In this document: positions 28,900 through 38,815 of the stretch, one piece after another
How the letters are laid out: each line of letters begins with the position of its first letter
Numbering within the stretch: position 1 is the stretch's first letter
Origin: Balamuthia mandrillaris
Lineage: Eukaryota > Discosea > Longamoebia > Balamuthiidae
Reading direction: 5' to 3'
Assembly: GCA_031835245.1 (NCBI GenBank)
Contig: JAVKOQ010000372.1
Location: forward strand, 1-48,813
Length of the DNA stretch: 48,813 nt
Made by a program: the position numbers and the translations under genes
Notes under the pieces: model-generated
The model's database searches: none
Told to the model about the DNA's origin: nothing
The model's input: the letters and a program-made list of their open reading frames with translations, nothing else

Positions 28900-30965
28900 A
28901 TGGGCATGGTCGCGTATTGTCATGTCGCTTTGATGCTTCTTTTGGGCTTGGTACCTTCGCGCTCGCACTTTTATTTTTTGATCTCATACTTTTCTTCTCT
29001 TTCTGATTTATTCTTTCCTCTCCTCTCTCTCCTCCTCCCTTCTCTCTTCTCTCTTTGCTGCTTGGTTCTTTCCTTCTCAAACAAAGGGTTACTTGGAATA
29101 CACAGTAAGGCAGGACTGGCTTCACGCTCTCAGCAAAGAGCACCTCCTGAACTACGTGCAGGAGCATTACTTGCGCTTGCCGACGCTCTACCAGGCCTCC
29201 CTCTTCCCCATTTACGTGGTTGGGCTGTTTCTGGCCACCGTCATCGTGCCTGGAAGCTATCACCTCGGTGTTCCTTTGTCTGATGGTCGTCGTATTCGCT
29301 TCAAGGCACGATTCTTTATCCTTGTTCTTCTTGTTCTTGTTCTTGTTCTTCTTCTGCTTCTTCTTCTTCTTCTTCTTCTTTTTCTTCTTCTTCTTCTTCT
29401 TCTTCTTCTTCTTCTTCTTCTTCTTCTTCTTCTTCTTCTTCTTCTTCTTCTTCTTCTTCTTCTGCTTCTTCTGCTTCTTCTGCTTCTGCTTCTTCTGCTT
29501 CTTCTTCTTCTCCCTGGTCTTCACATGCATTCTTTCCTCAACGTTCTTTTTCTTTCTGTGCTTGTCTTAAGTCTAACCTGGTTAGTTATATTTTAGATCA
29601 ACGGCTTTCGATTGCTTTGTCTTTTGGTGACAGCAGGCGCTGTTGGTCATTACACAGGCACGCTAACATTTTTGTTCCTCTTCTCTCTCTGTTTCTTCGC
29701 TCTCGACTCTTCTCTCTGCTTCGCTTGCTTGCTTTCTTCTTTATTTTTGAAGAAAAATGACTAATCGGGAATAATGGAGGCAGGCTACATTCCTGGCACT
29801 ATAGTCTACGATAACTTTTATGCCATTTTCCTTTCGGTGCTTATCTGCTTTCTTTTTATCACTCCTTGTCGTTCTTTCTTTTCTCTCTTGTTTTTTCTTC
29901 TAGTCCTCGTTTATATTCTCTTGTTGTTAAAGTTCTTCTCTGCTTATATGCCTATCCTACTCTATCTTCTTTCTGTCTTCTTCCTTGGAAAAGGCGAATG
30001 TTGCCGCTTTTCTTGTTTCGATCTACCTTTTTATTGTCGGCACTCTTTCCGGCGAAGCCAAAGGTCGAACCTTTGTTGAGAACTTTGTGGTTGGAACACA
30101 GCTGATGCCTTTTGTGTTTGGCCAGCCATTGAAACTCTTTTGGCTCAAGCCTTCCATGATGGGATGGGCTGTCATTAACCTTTCTTTCCTTGGTTAGTTT
30201 CTTTTGCTTCTTCTTTCGTTTCTCTGTTCTCGCTTCTTTTCTCTGTTCTGTTCTTTCTTTGTATCCTCTGCTTGTTTTCTCTCTTTGCGCTTTTGTTTTC
30301 AATTTAAACCTGACTCTCCACATTTAGCTAAACACTATGAGTTGAATGGCTTTGTGAGTACGCCCATGATTCTGTACCAAGCATTCACGCTGGCCTACAT
30401 CTTTGACTACTTTTGGTTTGAGGAACGCATGACCTCCACTTGGGACATCATTGCCGAAAGGTAGTTCACCTCTCTCTGCATACCGCTTTCTGTTATTCTA
30501 GTTTCTTTTTTTGATTGTTTTCTTTCCTCTGCTTCACCTCTCTTCATCCTTCACTCCTTTTCCTCTTTTCCTCTTCCTCTTCTTTTCCATGCTCACCCTC
30601 AAATGGTCATTTCTTTCTGTATAGATTTGGATTGATGTTAGTATGGGGAGATATTGTCTTTATTCCTTTTGTGTTCAGCATCCAAGCGTGGTTCTTGTTG
30701 GAAGATACTTCTTCTCTGCCTTTGTGGCAAGTCCTAGGGTACGTCTACCATTATTTTTTTTAATGTATCCCATTTTAAATGTTACCTGTTAGCATGGTCG
30801 CTGTCTTCATTTTGGGTTATTCCATCTTCCGTGGCAGCAACTCTCAAAAACACGAGTTCAAGCATGATAACAAGGTTTGTACGAGTATCTTTTCTTCTCT
30901 TTTCCTCTCGCTCTTCGCTCTTCTCAGTTCACTCTTCACACTTTGCTCTACTTCTTTCTTCTCTC

Positions 30966-30999
<34 letters not shown>

Positions 31000-31394
31000 T
31001 GTCCTGTTGTATTGAAACAAAATATAGGTAAAGATTTGGGGAAAACCAGCAGAGACCATTGCAGGCAAGTTGTTGGTGAGTGGCTGGTGGGGATTAGCTC
31101 GTCACATCAACTACTTTGGGGACCTCCTTCTCGCTGTCGCCTTCAGTCTTCCCTGTCGCTTCTCCACGGTTTTGCCTTGGATATATCCCATTTATCTCAC
31201 TTTGCTTCTTGTTCATCGTGAGGTTCGAGATAACAGACGTTGTAGACAAAAGTACCAAAAGGTATGTGTCTTGCATTCTTGCGTTTTTTCAAATTTTTAA
31301 ACTCCTTGAACCTCATTGTGATGCTTGTTACAAACAGGATTGGGAAAAATACGAGCAGCGCGTTCCTTACAGAATCGTTCCTTATGTCTATTAA
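28900..31394 (+). CDS. ERG24: Delta(14)-sterol reductase (ERG24/TM7SF2 type), about 400 aa
   Basis: ER membrane enzyme that reduces the C14-C15 double bond in sterol synthesis using NADPH. Ten exons: 28900-28950, 29087-29305, 29597-29657, 29784-29836, 29994-30192, 30328-30460, 30625-30738, 30793-30874, 31028-31261, 31338-31394; total 400 codons plus stop. Landmarks: [88 protein letters not shown] and [18 protein letters not shown], closely matching TM7SF2/ERG24 and less like the C7 reductase. The intron after RIRFK begins GC (AAG|GCACGA) and contains the TTC microsatellite; the next intron may also begin GC. The first exon ([17 protein letters not shown]) is short and the least certain. The N-terminus lacks a lamin-B-receptor-like extension. 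Confidence 0.92.
29347..29515. repeat. (TTC)n microsatellite in sterol reductase intron 2
   Basis: About 165 bp of CTT/TTC on the coding strand. Its reverse yields a poly-Lys/Glu open frame that is not a gene. Confidence 0.95.
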
Positions 31395-31617
31395 TTGTCT
31401 ATCCGAATGAACGACGTTGTTCTTTGTCACACTATTCCGGTTTCTTTCTCTTCCATTCTCCTCCTGTCTTTTGCTGTTCTTTCTTTATCAGGATGTGCCC
31501 TGCTGGGAAATGCTGGAACAGACTGGTGGCCTAAGGAGGATGCAGCGTGGAAGAACCGGGTTGAGGATGTTTTTACCTTCTGCTACGGCCATACTGCAAG
31601 AGACTAGAGATGAGGCC
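31395..31617 (+). other. Gap between sterol reductase and the deleted 5S copy
   Basis: A short open stretch (GCALLGNAGTDWWPKEDAAW) follows an acceptor-like TTATCAG at 31490; it has no support as a gene. A 5S-like snippet TACGGCCATACTGC at 31584-31597 precedes the deleted 5S copy. Confidence 0.35.
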
Positions 31618-31650
31618 GGATACGGCCATACTGCGGAGAAAGCACCGCTT
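31618..31650 (+). pseudogene. 5S rRNA relic (copy D), first 33 nt only
   Basis: Matches the first 33 nt of the 5S gene exactly (GGATACGGCCATACTGCGGA ... CACCGCTT), then continues GGCTAGCTCTATTCTTCTTC, which resembles the sequence 30-50 nt downstream of copy C (CTTGGCTGGCTCTATTTCTT). So it is a 5S unit with about 118 nt deleted between CTT repeats, including the internal promoter; it should be inactive. Confidence 0.8.
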
Positions 31651-31768
31651 GGCTAGCTCTATTCTTCTTCCAATGGCTGGTCCTCCTCTCCTTTTTTCCT
31701 GTTATTCCTTCCCCTTTGCCTTCCCTCCCTCCTTCTTCGATGTATTTTTTTTTTTTTTGCTTTCTGTT

Positions 31769-31769
<1 letters not shown>

Positions 31770-31826
<57 letters not shown>
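31770..31826. repeat. 57-nt poly-T run
   Basis: Uninterrupted T run on the plus strand. It could be a microsatellite or the poly-A tail of a minus-strand retrocopy, but no gene body lies to its right. Confidence 0.9.
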
Positions 31827-31827
<1 letters not shown>

Positions 31828-32550
31828 TAGGGTTAGGTTGGAGGAGGACATCCCGTGTTTGCATTCTTTTCTTTTTGTTTTTTTCATTTTTTTTTTTAAG
31901 AAAATAGTTTATAGCGTGGAGGGCATTCAGTGTTTTATTTGGGACTGTAGAACGAGTGACCAGGGAGGCAAGGGGTTAAGCCACATGTATGCAGCATGGT
32001 ACTTGTTTGCTCGTTCTTCTATGCGAATGGCTATTATAACCTTGCGGAGTTGAACAATGTTTGTTAACACCGACAATCAACAGAGGACTGAGTTTGTTCA
32101 TGTCCATCTTTTATGCGCCTTTTTCATCGAAGGCAAAACGATGCCTACCCATGATACAAAGCATTTGCTTGGTATAGGCTTTACTCTCTGACACAGAGCA
32201 GCAAAAGTGTATAGTTGCTTTTGTTTTACCAGTGAAAGGAGATGGATCGTTTCAACAAACTCCGTGGGAGTGCTACGCAGATCTGATCCGCAGTATGAGG
32301 CCGGTTCTGCTGGCAAGCCAACGAACCATGAGAACCTCAAACCCCTCCCTGAGGTTACAAATAATATATTAATCATCAGAGACAGTGTTGCCGTTGAGAT
32401 GATCAAATAGAAAGCACGCAAAACGTAACACAAAGAAGGAGAGTCTCAGGTATACAGCAAACAATAACTACATAAAAAAAGAAAAGAAAGGAAGGAAACC
32501 GAAGAAACTAAACGGTGGAAGGCCGGAAGAGGGAGGAAAAAAAAGGGAGG
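31827..32550. other. Region without recognised gene
   Basis: About 720 bp between the poly-T run and 5S copy B. A 111-codon minus-strand frame (32098-32433) has no recognisable motif. Nothing else is supported. Confidence 0.4.
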
Positions 32551-32669
32551 AGGATACAGCACGATGGATTCCCGGGTGGTCACCCACCCCAGTACTGACA
32601 TCGCCTGGCGGAGCTTAACTTCGCTGATCGGACGGGAAGCGGTGCTTTCTCCGCAGTATGGCCGTATCC
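32551..32669 (-). rRNA. 5S ribosomal RNA, copy B
   Basis: 119 nt, same sequence as copies A and C by eye, minus strand, with TCCTCCC plus a long T run on the transcribed strand as terminator. Its upstream flank CTGCAAGACGGTGAGTGAGG is shared in part with copy C but lacks the ~20 nt (GGAAAGTGTGGTAACGGGC) adjacent to copy C. Confidence 0.95.
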
Positions 32670-32911
32670 GACCTCCTCACTCACCGTCTTGCAGTTTTAA
32701 GACCAAATAGCAGAGCACCCAGATTTCACACGCATCACACAGCACGGTAATGCAGGATGTTTTCCCTGCACCTCCTCCCTAAGTTAACTTTTATGCCTGG
32801 TTTTTCCTAGGTGGTTCATTTCAAAGTCTCTTATTATTACGGTTGCTCACAGTACTTTGAGGCAATAGAGTGCTGGTGTTTTTTCGGTTTTGTTTTATGC
32901 GCGACTGTATT

Positions 32912-33054
32912 TTACTCTGGGCTGTTGAGCGCCTCAAGGATGGTATGGAAGAGTCCACCAAAGCCAGCAGCACGCTTGGCCATGAAGGTATCGTCGTAGG
33001 CTGAAAGCCAAAAAAAAAACATGAAAGTAAAGTGAGTGAATCATTTAAAACAAT

Positions 33055-33113
<59 letters not shown>

Positions 33114-33960
33114 AGCAGAAGGAAAAAAGAAACAAAGGGAAAGGAGACAGCGAAAAGGAAAAAGTGACTTACGGCTGCCGCAGTCCATACGAGGAGGAGC
33201 ATAGATGCTCGGGTCCAATGGGCCAGCCACGCTATTGGTGAACTTGATCAGCGCTTTCCCGTATCCGGAATCAGTGTGGGCCTGCTTCACCAAGTAACCG
33301 TATGGGGTTTGCTCTTTGCTCACCCAAACCTGGAATATTGTTTTATTTGAGAATGAGAAGCGCGGATTGTAGAATAATAAAAGAAGTAAGACATACCATG
33401 AGGCTATTGACCGTGTTGAGTGTAACGTTGAAGGTCCAAACGCTGCACAGGACGCCATCCACGGTCTGATCTTCAACGTATTGGGCGTCCTCTGGGATGC
33501 TCCAGTTGAACAGTGCCAAGTAATACTGTTTTTTTTCAAAAAAAATAAATAAAATGGAAACAAAACCTTTGTTTTCAAAACTTACATTAGAAAAGCTCTC
33601 GGTCCAGCAAATGTTGTTCCTCTCGAACCAGTAGAAGGTTATCTCACCGGGGTTCACGTCGGGGTTAGCGATGAGGGTGGTCTCCCAGTAGATGGGGAGC
33701 CACTCTGCGCCGGCTACGGCCAGCCTCATCGCGCCGTGCTTGGTGTCCAGGGCGAGGCTGCCGGAGAGGAAGGCCTTGTCGGTCACGGAGCCCTCGGCCG
33801 AGACGGTCCAGTTGGCGAGGAAGGCTTGGGCCAGGGCGGGGGGCTCCTTGCCGAATGTGGTGGTCGGCTGGTGGGAGTAGTCCTGCACGGAGAGGGGTCT
33901 CGCGGCGGCAGCCACCAGGCAGAGAGCGGCCACCAGGACGAGGAGAACAACGGGCTGCAT
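32912..33960 (-). CDS. Secreted protein of unknown family, about 249 aa
   Basis: Not recognised. Minus-strand exons 33960-33586, 33525-33397, 33329-33173, 33000-32912; sum 249 codons plus stop. The N-terminus MQPVVLLVLVAALCLVAAAA is a clear signal peptide. The mature part looks like an all-beta extracellular domain with NxT/S sites (FLANWTVSAEG, FNWSIPEDA, FNVTLNT) and aromatic strands (EWLPIYWETTLIANP, GEITFYWFERNNICW, VLCSVWTFNVTL). The last part is SVAGPLDPSIYAPPRMDCG, then YDDTFMAKRAAGFGGLFHTI. The Trp/Cys in NICWTE and VLCSVW could form a disulfide. A CT microsatellite (coding strand) lies in intron 3. First exon GC-rich. A secreted or lysosomal role is inferred from the signal peptide only. 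Confidence 0.82.
33061..33111. repeat. (GA)n microsatellite in secreted-protein intron 3
   Basis: About 51 bp of pure GA on the plus strand, CT on the coding strand. Confidence 0.95.
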
Positions 33961-34358
33961 TGGAGTTTGTTGACTGTGGTTTGACGAGAGTCAAAGAAAC
34001 GGAAAGAGAGAATAAGTTGTTTGCAAGGTAAATATAAGCAAAGGACATGAGGCGCTCTGGTTATGCGATAACACCCGCGCGCGTAGAGAGAGGCCCATTG
34101 GTAGCTTGCCAACCAACCAACACCCTTTGTTGTTAATAATGAATGCTATAGTACTTTTATATACGTCATTTATTTGTTACGGTAAAAAAAAACGAAGAGT
34201 CGAGGGGAAAAAAAGGAGAGACACAAAGAACGCAAAAAAAAAGGAAGAGGAGAAGAACAAGGAGTAAAGAACAAAACCAGCGGTGCGTTCTTTGCCGTGG
34301 AGTGTTAATACTGCAAGACAGCGAGTGGGTGAGGAGGTCGGAAAGTGTGGTAACGGGC
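33961..34358. other. Intergenic region upstream of 5S copy C and secreted-protein gene
   Basis: Holds the promoter of the minus-strand secreted-protein gene and the upstream flank of 5S copy C. The last ~50 nt (CTGCAAGACAGCGAGTGGGT ... GTGGTAACGGGC) share segments with the flanks of copies A, B and D. Confidence 0.5.
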
Positions 34359-34477
34359 GGATACGGCCATACTGCGGAGAAAGCACCGCTTCCCGTCCGA
34401 TCAGCGAAGTTAAGCTCCGCCAGGCGATGTTAGTACTGGGGTGGGTGACCACCCGGGAATCCATCGTGCTGTATCCT
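34359..34477 (+). rRNA. 5S ribosomal RNA, copy C
   Basis: 119 nt on the plus strand, followed by CCTCCTTTTG (terminator TTTT at 34483-34486). Ends pair GGATAC/GTATCC; contains AGCGAAGTTAAGCTCCGCC and GTACTGGGGTGGGTGACC, universal 5S features for loops B/C and the Pol III internal control region. Confidence 0.95.
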
Positions 34478-34726
34478 CCTCCTTTTGTTCCTTCTTTCTT
34501 TTTTCACTTGGCTGGCTCTATTTCTTCTTCTACATCGCGAGTACCTTTCTTGTTTTCCAATGGAACATTGCTGACTGCATTAAACCGCCTCCAATGGTTC
34601 TCAGGATACCGGCGCACACCCAGGATCTTTTTATTTTTTATTTTTCAACAGTTCCGTAGTTTTTTTACAAAGACCTTCTTCGGCCTACTTGTTCGTTGTG
34701 CAGCGAACAATACAAAAGAAGTTTTC

Positions 34727-35370
34727 TTATTCTTGCGAGTCACTCGACTGCTCCTCTTCGTCCTCATCGTCATTTTGATCGCTCCCTTCCTCTTCTGCTT
34801 CCTCTTGCTCTTCCCCTCTGTCTTCGTCCTCATCGCCGTCTTCGTCCTCATTTTCTTGTTCTTCATCGTCATTATCCTCGCCATCTTCCTCTTCCTCTTC
34901 TTCATTCTCTTCTTCATCATCATCTTCCTCTTGCTGTTTTGCATTATATCCTCCTTCCTTCAGTTCCTTTTGTTCAACAACAACAACTTCCTCTTCTTCT
35001 GCACCTGTGAAGGTCTTGCTTCCTCTTCTAAAGAAAGTGGCCACACGGGAGAACACTCTTGTCAACAACGGGCTATTCGAGTTGCTGCTTTCGCCTATTT
35101 ATCCCAAAGAACAAGTAGACTTAGACAGAGAGAGAGAGAGAGAGAGAGAGAGTGCTAACCATCTTTCTTCTGCCTCTTAGGGTCAGCTTCGGGCAGGTCC
35201 TGCTCATTGGTTGTCTCGTCCTGCTCCTCCGAATCTTCCTCCTCCTCCTCCTCTCCGTCATCGCTGACGGCGTTCTCCGAAGGAATCGAATCCTCTGTCC
35301 TCTTTCTCAGCTCCTTCGTCTCCTCCTCTCTCTTCCTTTTCTCCCCAACCGGTGTCGATGTTTGGCTCAT
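34727..35370 (-). CDS. Hypothetical highly acidic protein, about 192 aa
   Basis: Not recognised. Minus-strand exons 35370-35160 and 35094-34727. The N-terminal part is mixed-charge (MSQTSTPVGEKRKREEETKE) with a bipartite basic cluster (DPKRQKKDG) that may be a nuclear signal. A short basic/hydrophobic stretch (SPLLTRVFSRVATFFRRGSK) follows the intron and could be an amphipathic helix. The rest is almost all Asp/Glu (EEENEEEEEEDGEDNDDEEQ ...), as in histone chaperones and other nuclear acidic proteins. Function unknown; composition alone is weak evidence. The intron (35095-35159) is mostly a GA array on the plus strand, CT on the coding strand. Confidence 0.68.
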
Positions 35371-36032
35371 CTTCTTCGTTTGTGCAGAAAACTTAACAAG
35401 TTTTTATAAGACAACACCAAAGTACTTCTTCTTTGTCAGATGCCTTCTGCTTCTTCGTCGTTTTTCTAAAGTTTAAAAAAAAACCCAAACGGACCAAAAG
35501 GGTAACACGGCCGCACACAAACAATTATAAATAATAAAACTCCTTAAAATTATCTGTTACATAATAATAAAAGAAAACTGTGGTAACCGTCACATAGTAT
35601 GGTATTTACCTTTTCGGGAGATCCACGTAGACTATATCCAAAAATCATGACTTCTGATGTCACACTCGAAAAAAAAACAACGAAATATCGTTGAAAGAAT
35701 GGGTCGGTGTGAAATATAACTCTTTCGCGGGGATTTTTTGTCTATCAGTCGAACTGGATTCTTTCCCTGGTCATTCATGGACACAGTTTAACCGGAATTT
35801 TTGCTTGTTCGTTTCAAGCTGTGGTAGATGTCTACAAGAAATGTCTACAAAAACAAAAAGAACGTAAAAAGAAGAAAACCCTTTTTTCTCTTGTTGTGGT
35901 GGCTGAAGGGTTCAAGCGCCGCCCATCTCTCTCCCCCGTCCACCTTGTGCTGGCACCTAGCACCTGTTTTGTTGGATTAGAAGGAGAAGAAGAGTTTAAA
36001 CAAGCACACACACATAAAAAAAAAAGAAAAGA
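35371..36032. other. Divergent intergenic region between acidic protein and GOLGA7/Erf4 genes
   Basis: About 660 bp, AT-rich in its left half. It must contain both promoters. No coding segment, RNA gene or named site is visible. Confidence 0.45.
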
Positions 36033-36397
36033 ATGTCTGCCAAAAAAGACCAAAGAGGAGAGAAGAAGGAGGAGGAGGAGGAAGGAGTTGAAATCATCAT
36101 AGAGAGGGACTACTCTCGAGGCGTCCTCACCCAGTTCAAAGAAATTCTGCCACCAGAGCTTTCCTCTCGGGTACTCTTTTTTGTCCCTTTTCTTTTTTTT
36201 TCAAGTTTTCATGCTCATTTGAAAAAAAAATAGGTAACAGAAGAGGAGTTCAGCAGGACAATAGGAGAAATCAACCGGCTGTTTAGGCATGCGGAGGAGT
36301 TGACGGTGACGTCCTGCTTGGAGAGCTGTTTTGGTCTCATTACCTTGTTCAGTCTTTATCTTTGCATCACAGACCGCTACACGGAGGTAAGACGGCC

Positions 36398-36428
<31 letters not shown>

Positions 36429-36923
36429 ATGTTGTTTGTTTTCTCTCTGCTTCCTTTTTGCTTCCTGGCTGCTTTCTTTTCTCCTCCCTTTCCTCTCTTT
36501 CCTCTGCCCTCTCTCTTCTCTTTCTCTTTCCTCTCGCTCCTCGATTCTCTCTTCTGCTCCGCTTTGCTATGCTGCAATGTAACATAACATATATATATAT
36601 TGCAGAGTTTACAACGGCTGGAAGCATTCCTGGAGGATGAGAACAATAACGTGTACAGACCCAAAGGCCTCGTTTGGTTGAATCCTCTTTCCAATGGCCT
36701 TCTCTATGTACTTACTTTTTTCCTTTCCATATTTTTAATCTTCCCTTTCTTCTTGTCCTTTCTTCGTTTCTGTTCTCTCTCTCTCTCTCCTTCTCTCTCC
36801 TCTCTCTTCTCTCCCCATCTAGCTTTCTCTCCCCTTTTCTTGTAGTTTTTATTCTCACCCTCTTTTTTTCTTCTTCTTCTTCAGATACAAATACTGGACG
36901 TCAACAGCAAACAACAAGCTTAA
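36033..36923 (+). CDS. GOLGA7: Golgin A7/Erf4-family subunit of protein palmitoyltransferase, about 143 aa
   Basis: Partner subunit of the DHHC9/Erf2-type enzyme that palmitoylates Ras-like proteins at Golgi/ER membranes. Exons 36033-36170, 36234-36386, 36606-36707, 36885-36923. Signature: VEIIIERDYSRGVLTQFKEI (the v.i.RDYs.G...F motif), LPPELSSR, EEFSRTIGEINRLFRHAEEL, SCLESCFGLITLFSLYLCIT (membrane-associated hydrophobic helix), YTESLQRLEAFLEDENNNVY and RPKGLVWLNPLSNGLLYIQI. Human GOLGA7 is 137 aa, so length fits. The Glu/Lys-rich N-terminus (KEEEEEG) is typical of an amoebal extension. Complete. A CT array on the coding strand lies in intron 2. Confidence 0.92.
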
Positions 36924-37445
36924 ACTCTATTCTCTTCACCTATTATTTTTTTGTCTTTTTTTGTGTTTAACTTTGTAAGCTATATAACTTTATTATTTTT
37001 GAAGAATTCTTTGCCAAGAAAGCACACGTTTTGCTGTCATCATGCCCTTTCATCTTTTTTTTTTGCTTTCTTCGTTATTTTCTTCTTGTTCATGTGCTGC
37101 TTGTTCTTCTCCTCCTTCTTGTTCTTGCTTCTTCTTCTCCTACACCTTCTTTCTTCGTCATCATCTTCTTTTCTTCTTCGGCTGCTTTGTTGGCCTCCAC
37201 CTCTAGATTCTTATTCTTCTTTTTCAAGCTAAAAGAATCGAGAGAGGATGATGGGAACGAACAGATAGAAAGAGAGGAGAGAGAGAGGCAAAAAAAGAAC
37301 AGAAACGGAGAAAGAAAGATATCGCTATCGTTATTCTTTGCAACAACAAAAACAATGAAACAGCTACAATGGCTTTGTTTTTTTAAAAAAAAAGAAAAAA
37401 AGTACAACAAAGTTGAAGAAGCAACCAAATAACTACAACAGCCAC
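36924..37445. other. Convergent intergenic region
   Basis: About 520 bp between the 3' ends of the GOLGA7 and PH/YbjQ genes. T- and C-rich with TTC runs on the left (37090-37180) and A-rich on the right. No gene seen. Confidence 0.5.
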
Positions 37446-38774
37446 CTATCCGGAGAAAGAAGCGGCTGTTGGGGTGAGAACACACGCAGTGCCGTACGCC
37501 ATTACCGTCACCCCTCCATTTGCGTTGCCCGTTATCGAAAATCTAAAAGTTATAGACTGCAAGTCAGTAACTCTTACTAAGCAAAAGAGCAACGAGCAAA
37601 GAGAAACGAGAAACGAGAAACGAGAAGCAAAGAGATAAGGTGGTAACAAGGGAAAAAAAAAACATACCCAGCAGCCAAGACAGCATTGGCGCCGAGCTTG
37701 CTGGCCGCTTTGGCCAGCGACACCTGGGCGGCCTTTCGCGCCGCTTCCACGTTTTGCTCATACGCAGAAGTGGAGGAGGTGGAAGCGGGCGAAGTGGAGG
37801 AGATGCCGGACACGACCGCAATCTCTTTGGCCAGCTCCAAGCCTTTCTGCGGGTGAGACCTTGTGCTGACGAGCACTTGCACTGCAGAAGAAGCGGAAGC
37901 GGCGGACAAAGAAGAAGGCGGCAACGGAGAAGAAGGAGAAGAGGAAGCAGGAGTGGAGGAAGGAGGTTGAACTTGGAGCGATGGGGAGGAAGCCGACATC
38001 GCAGCTGAGGCAGAAGAGGTGGAAGAGGAGAAAGAAGGGAAGGTGGGAACACTAGCAAAGCTGCTAAGTTGAGAACGATCCGGGACGGGAATGTCAAACA
38101 ACGAGGCCCCATACCCGTATCCAAAAGAGCCGCTGTTCGTGGCAGAGGATGCGTTGTGATTGCTGCCACCATCAAACGGAGAGGAAGGAGAAGAAGCATA
38201 ATTCGTGGCGGTGACTCCTTTGTAGGGAGAGAGGGCAGCAGTGGTGGTGTGGTGACGAGGACGAGTGTCGATGCTCTTGGATCTTCCTTTGTTGTTGTTG
38301 TTGTTGTTGCTAGAATTCGAAACGGGAGGTGCCAACTTGAAAATATCATCAAAAGGATTTGTGGATGCTGGAGCGGTTGTTGATGTTGAGGCAACCGCAG
38401 AGGAAGAAGAGGTGGCAGAGGAAGGACCTCTCGGAGCAAAGTCATCGTCGTCATCATCCTCGTAGGAGCTGTCCTCTCCATCATCAAAGTCATCGTCCTC
38501 ATAGTCGCTCTCTGCTTGTGTTGCTGTCACGAGGGAGGAAGAGGCAGCAGAGGCATCGTTGGTTGGTCGAGATGGTCTGCGTCGGCCAAGGTCGGGCGTG
38601 GGAGGATCCGAGTTGCTGCGCTTGTGGCGGGTGAGGGCGGGATGCACCATTGGCTTGGGCTCGCCGGTGTTCTCCGCACAGGCTTTACTGTTTGGTTGAG
38701 TAACGGTGGATATGTTTGTTTGTTGTGAGATGTTGAGAAAAAGAAAAGAAATAAGAGAGATGTTGTGAGAAAAG

Positions 38775-38815
<41 letters not shown>

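Noticed and set aside
28814-29530. Poly-Lys and poly-Leu/Phe frames over the TTC array
   Set aside because: Translation of an intronic microsatellite in the sterol reductase gene.
31490-31607. Short frame GCALLGNAGTDWWPKEDAAW as an extra exon of the sterol reductase
   Set aside because: The reductase already ends with the family's C-terminal [10 protein letters not shown] and stop; no match supports a longer protein.
31770-31826. Poly-T run as the tail of a retrocopied gene
   Set aside because: No recognisable gene body or target-site duplication next to it; a homopolymer microsatellite is simpler.
32098-32433. 111-codon minus-strand frame
   Set aside because: No motif, no splice context and composition not clearly coding.
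34283-35158. 291-codon plus-strand frame spanning 5S copy C
   Set aside because: It reads through a 5S rRNA gene and antisense to the acidic protein gene.
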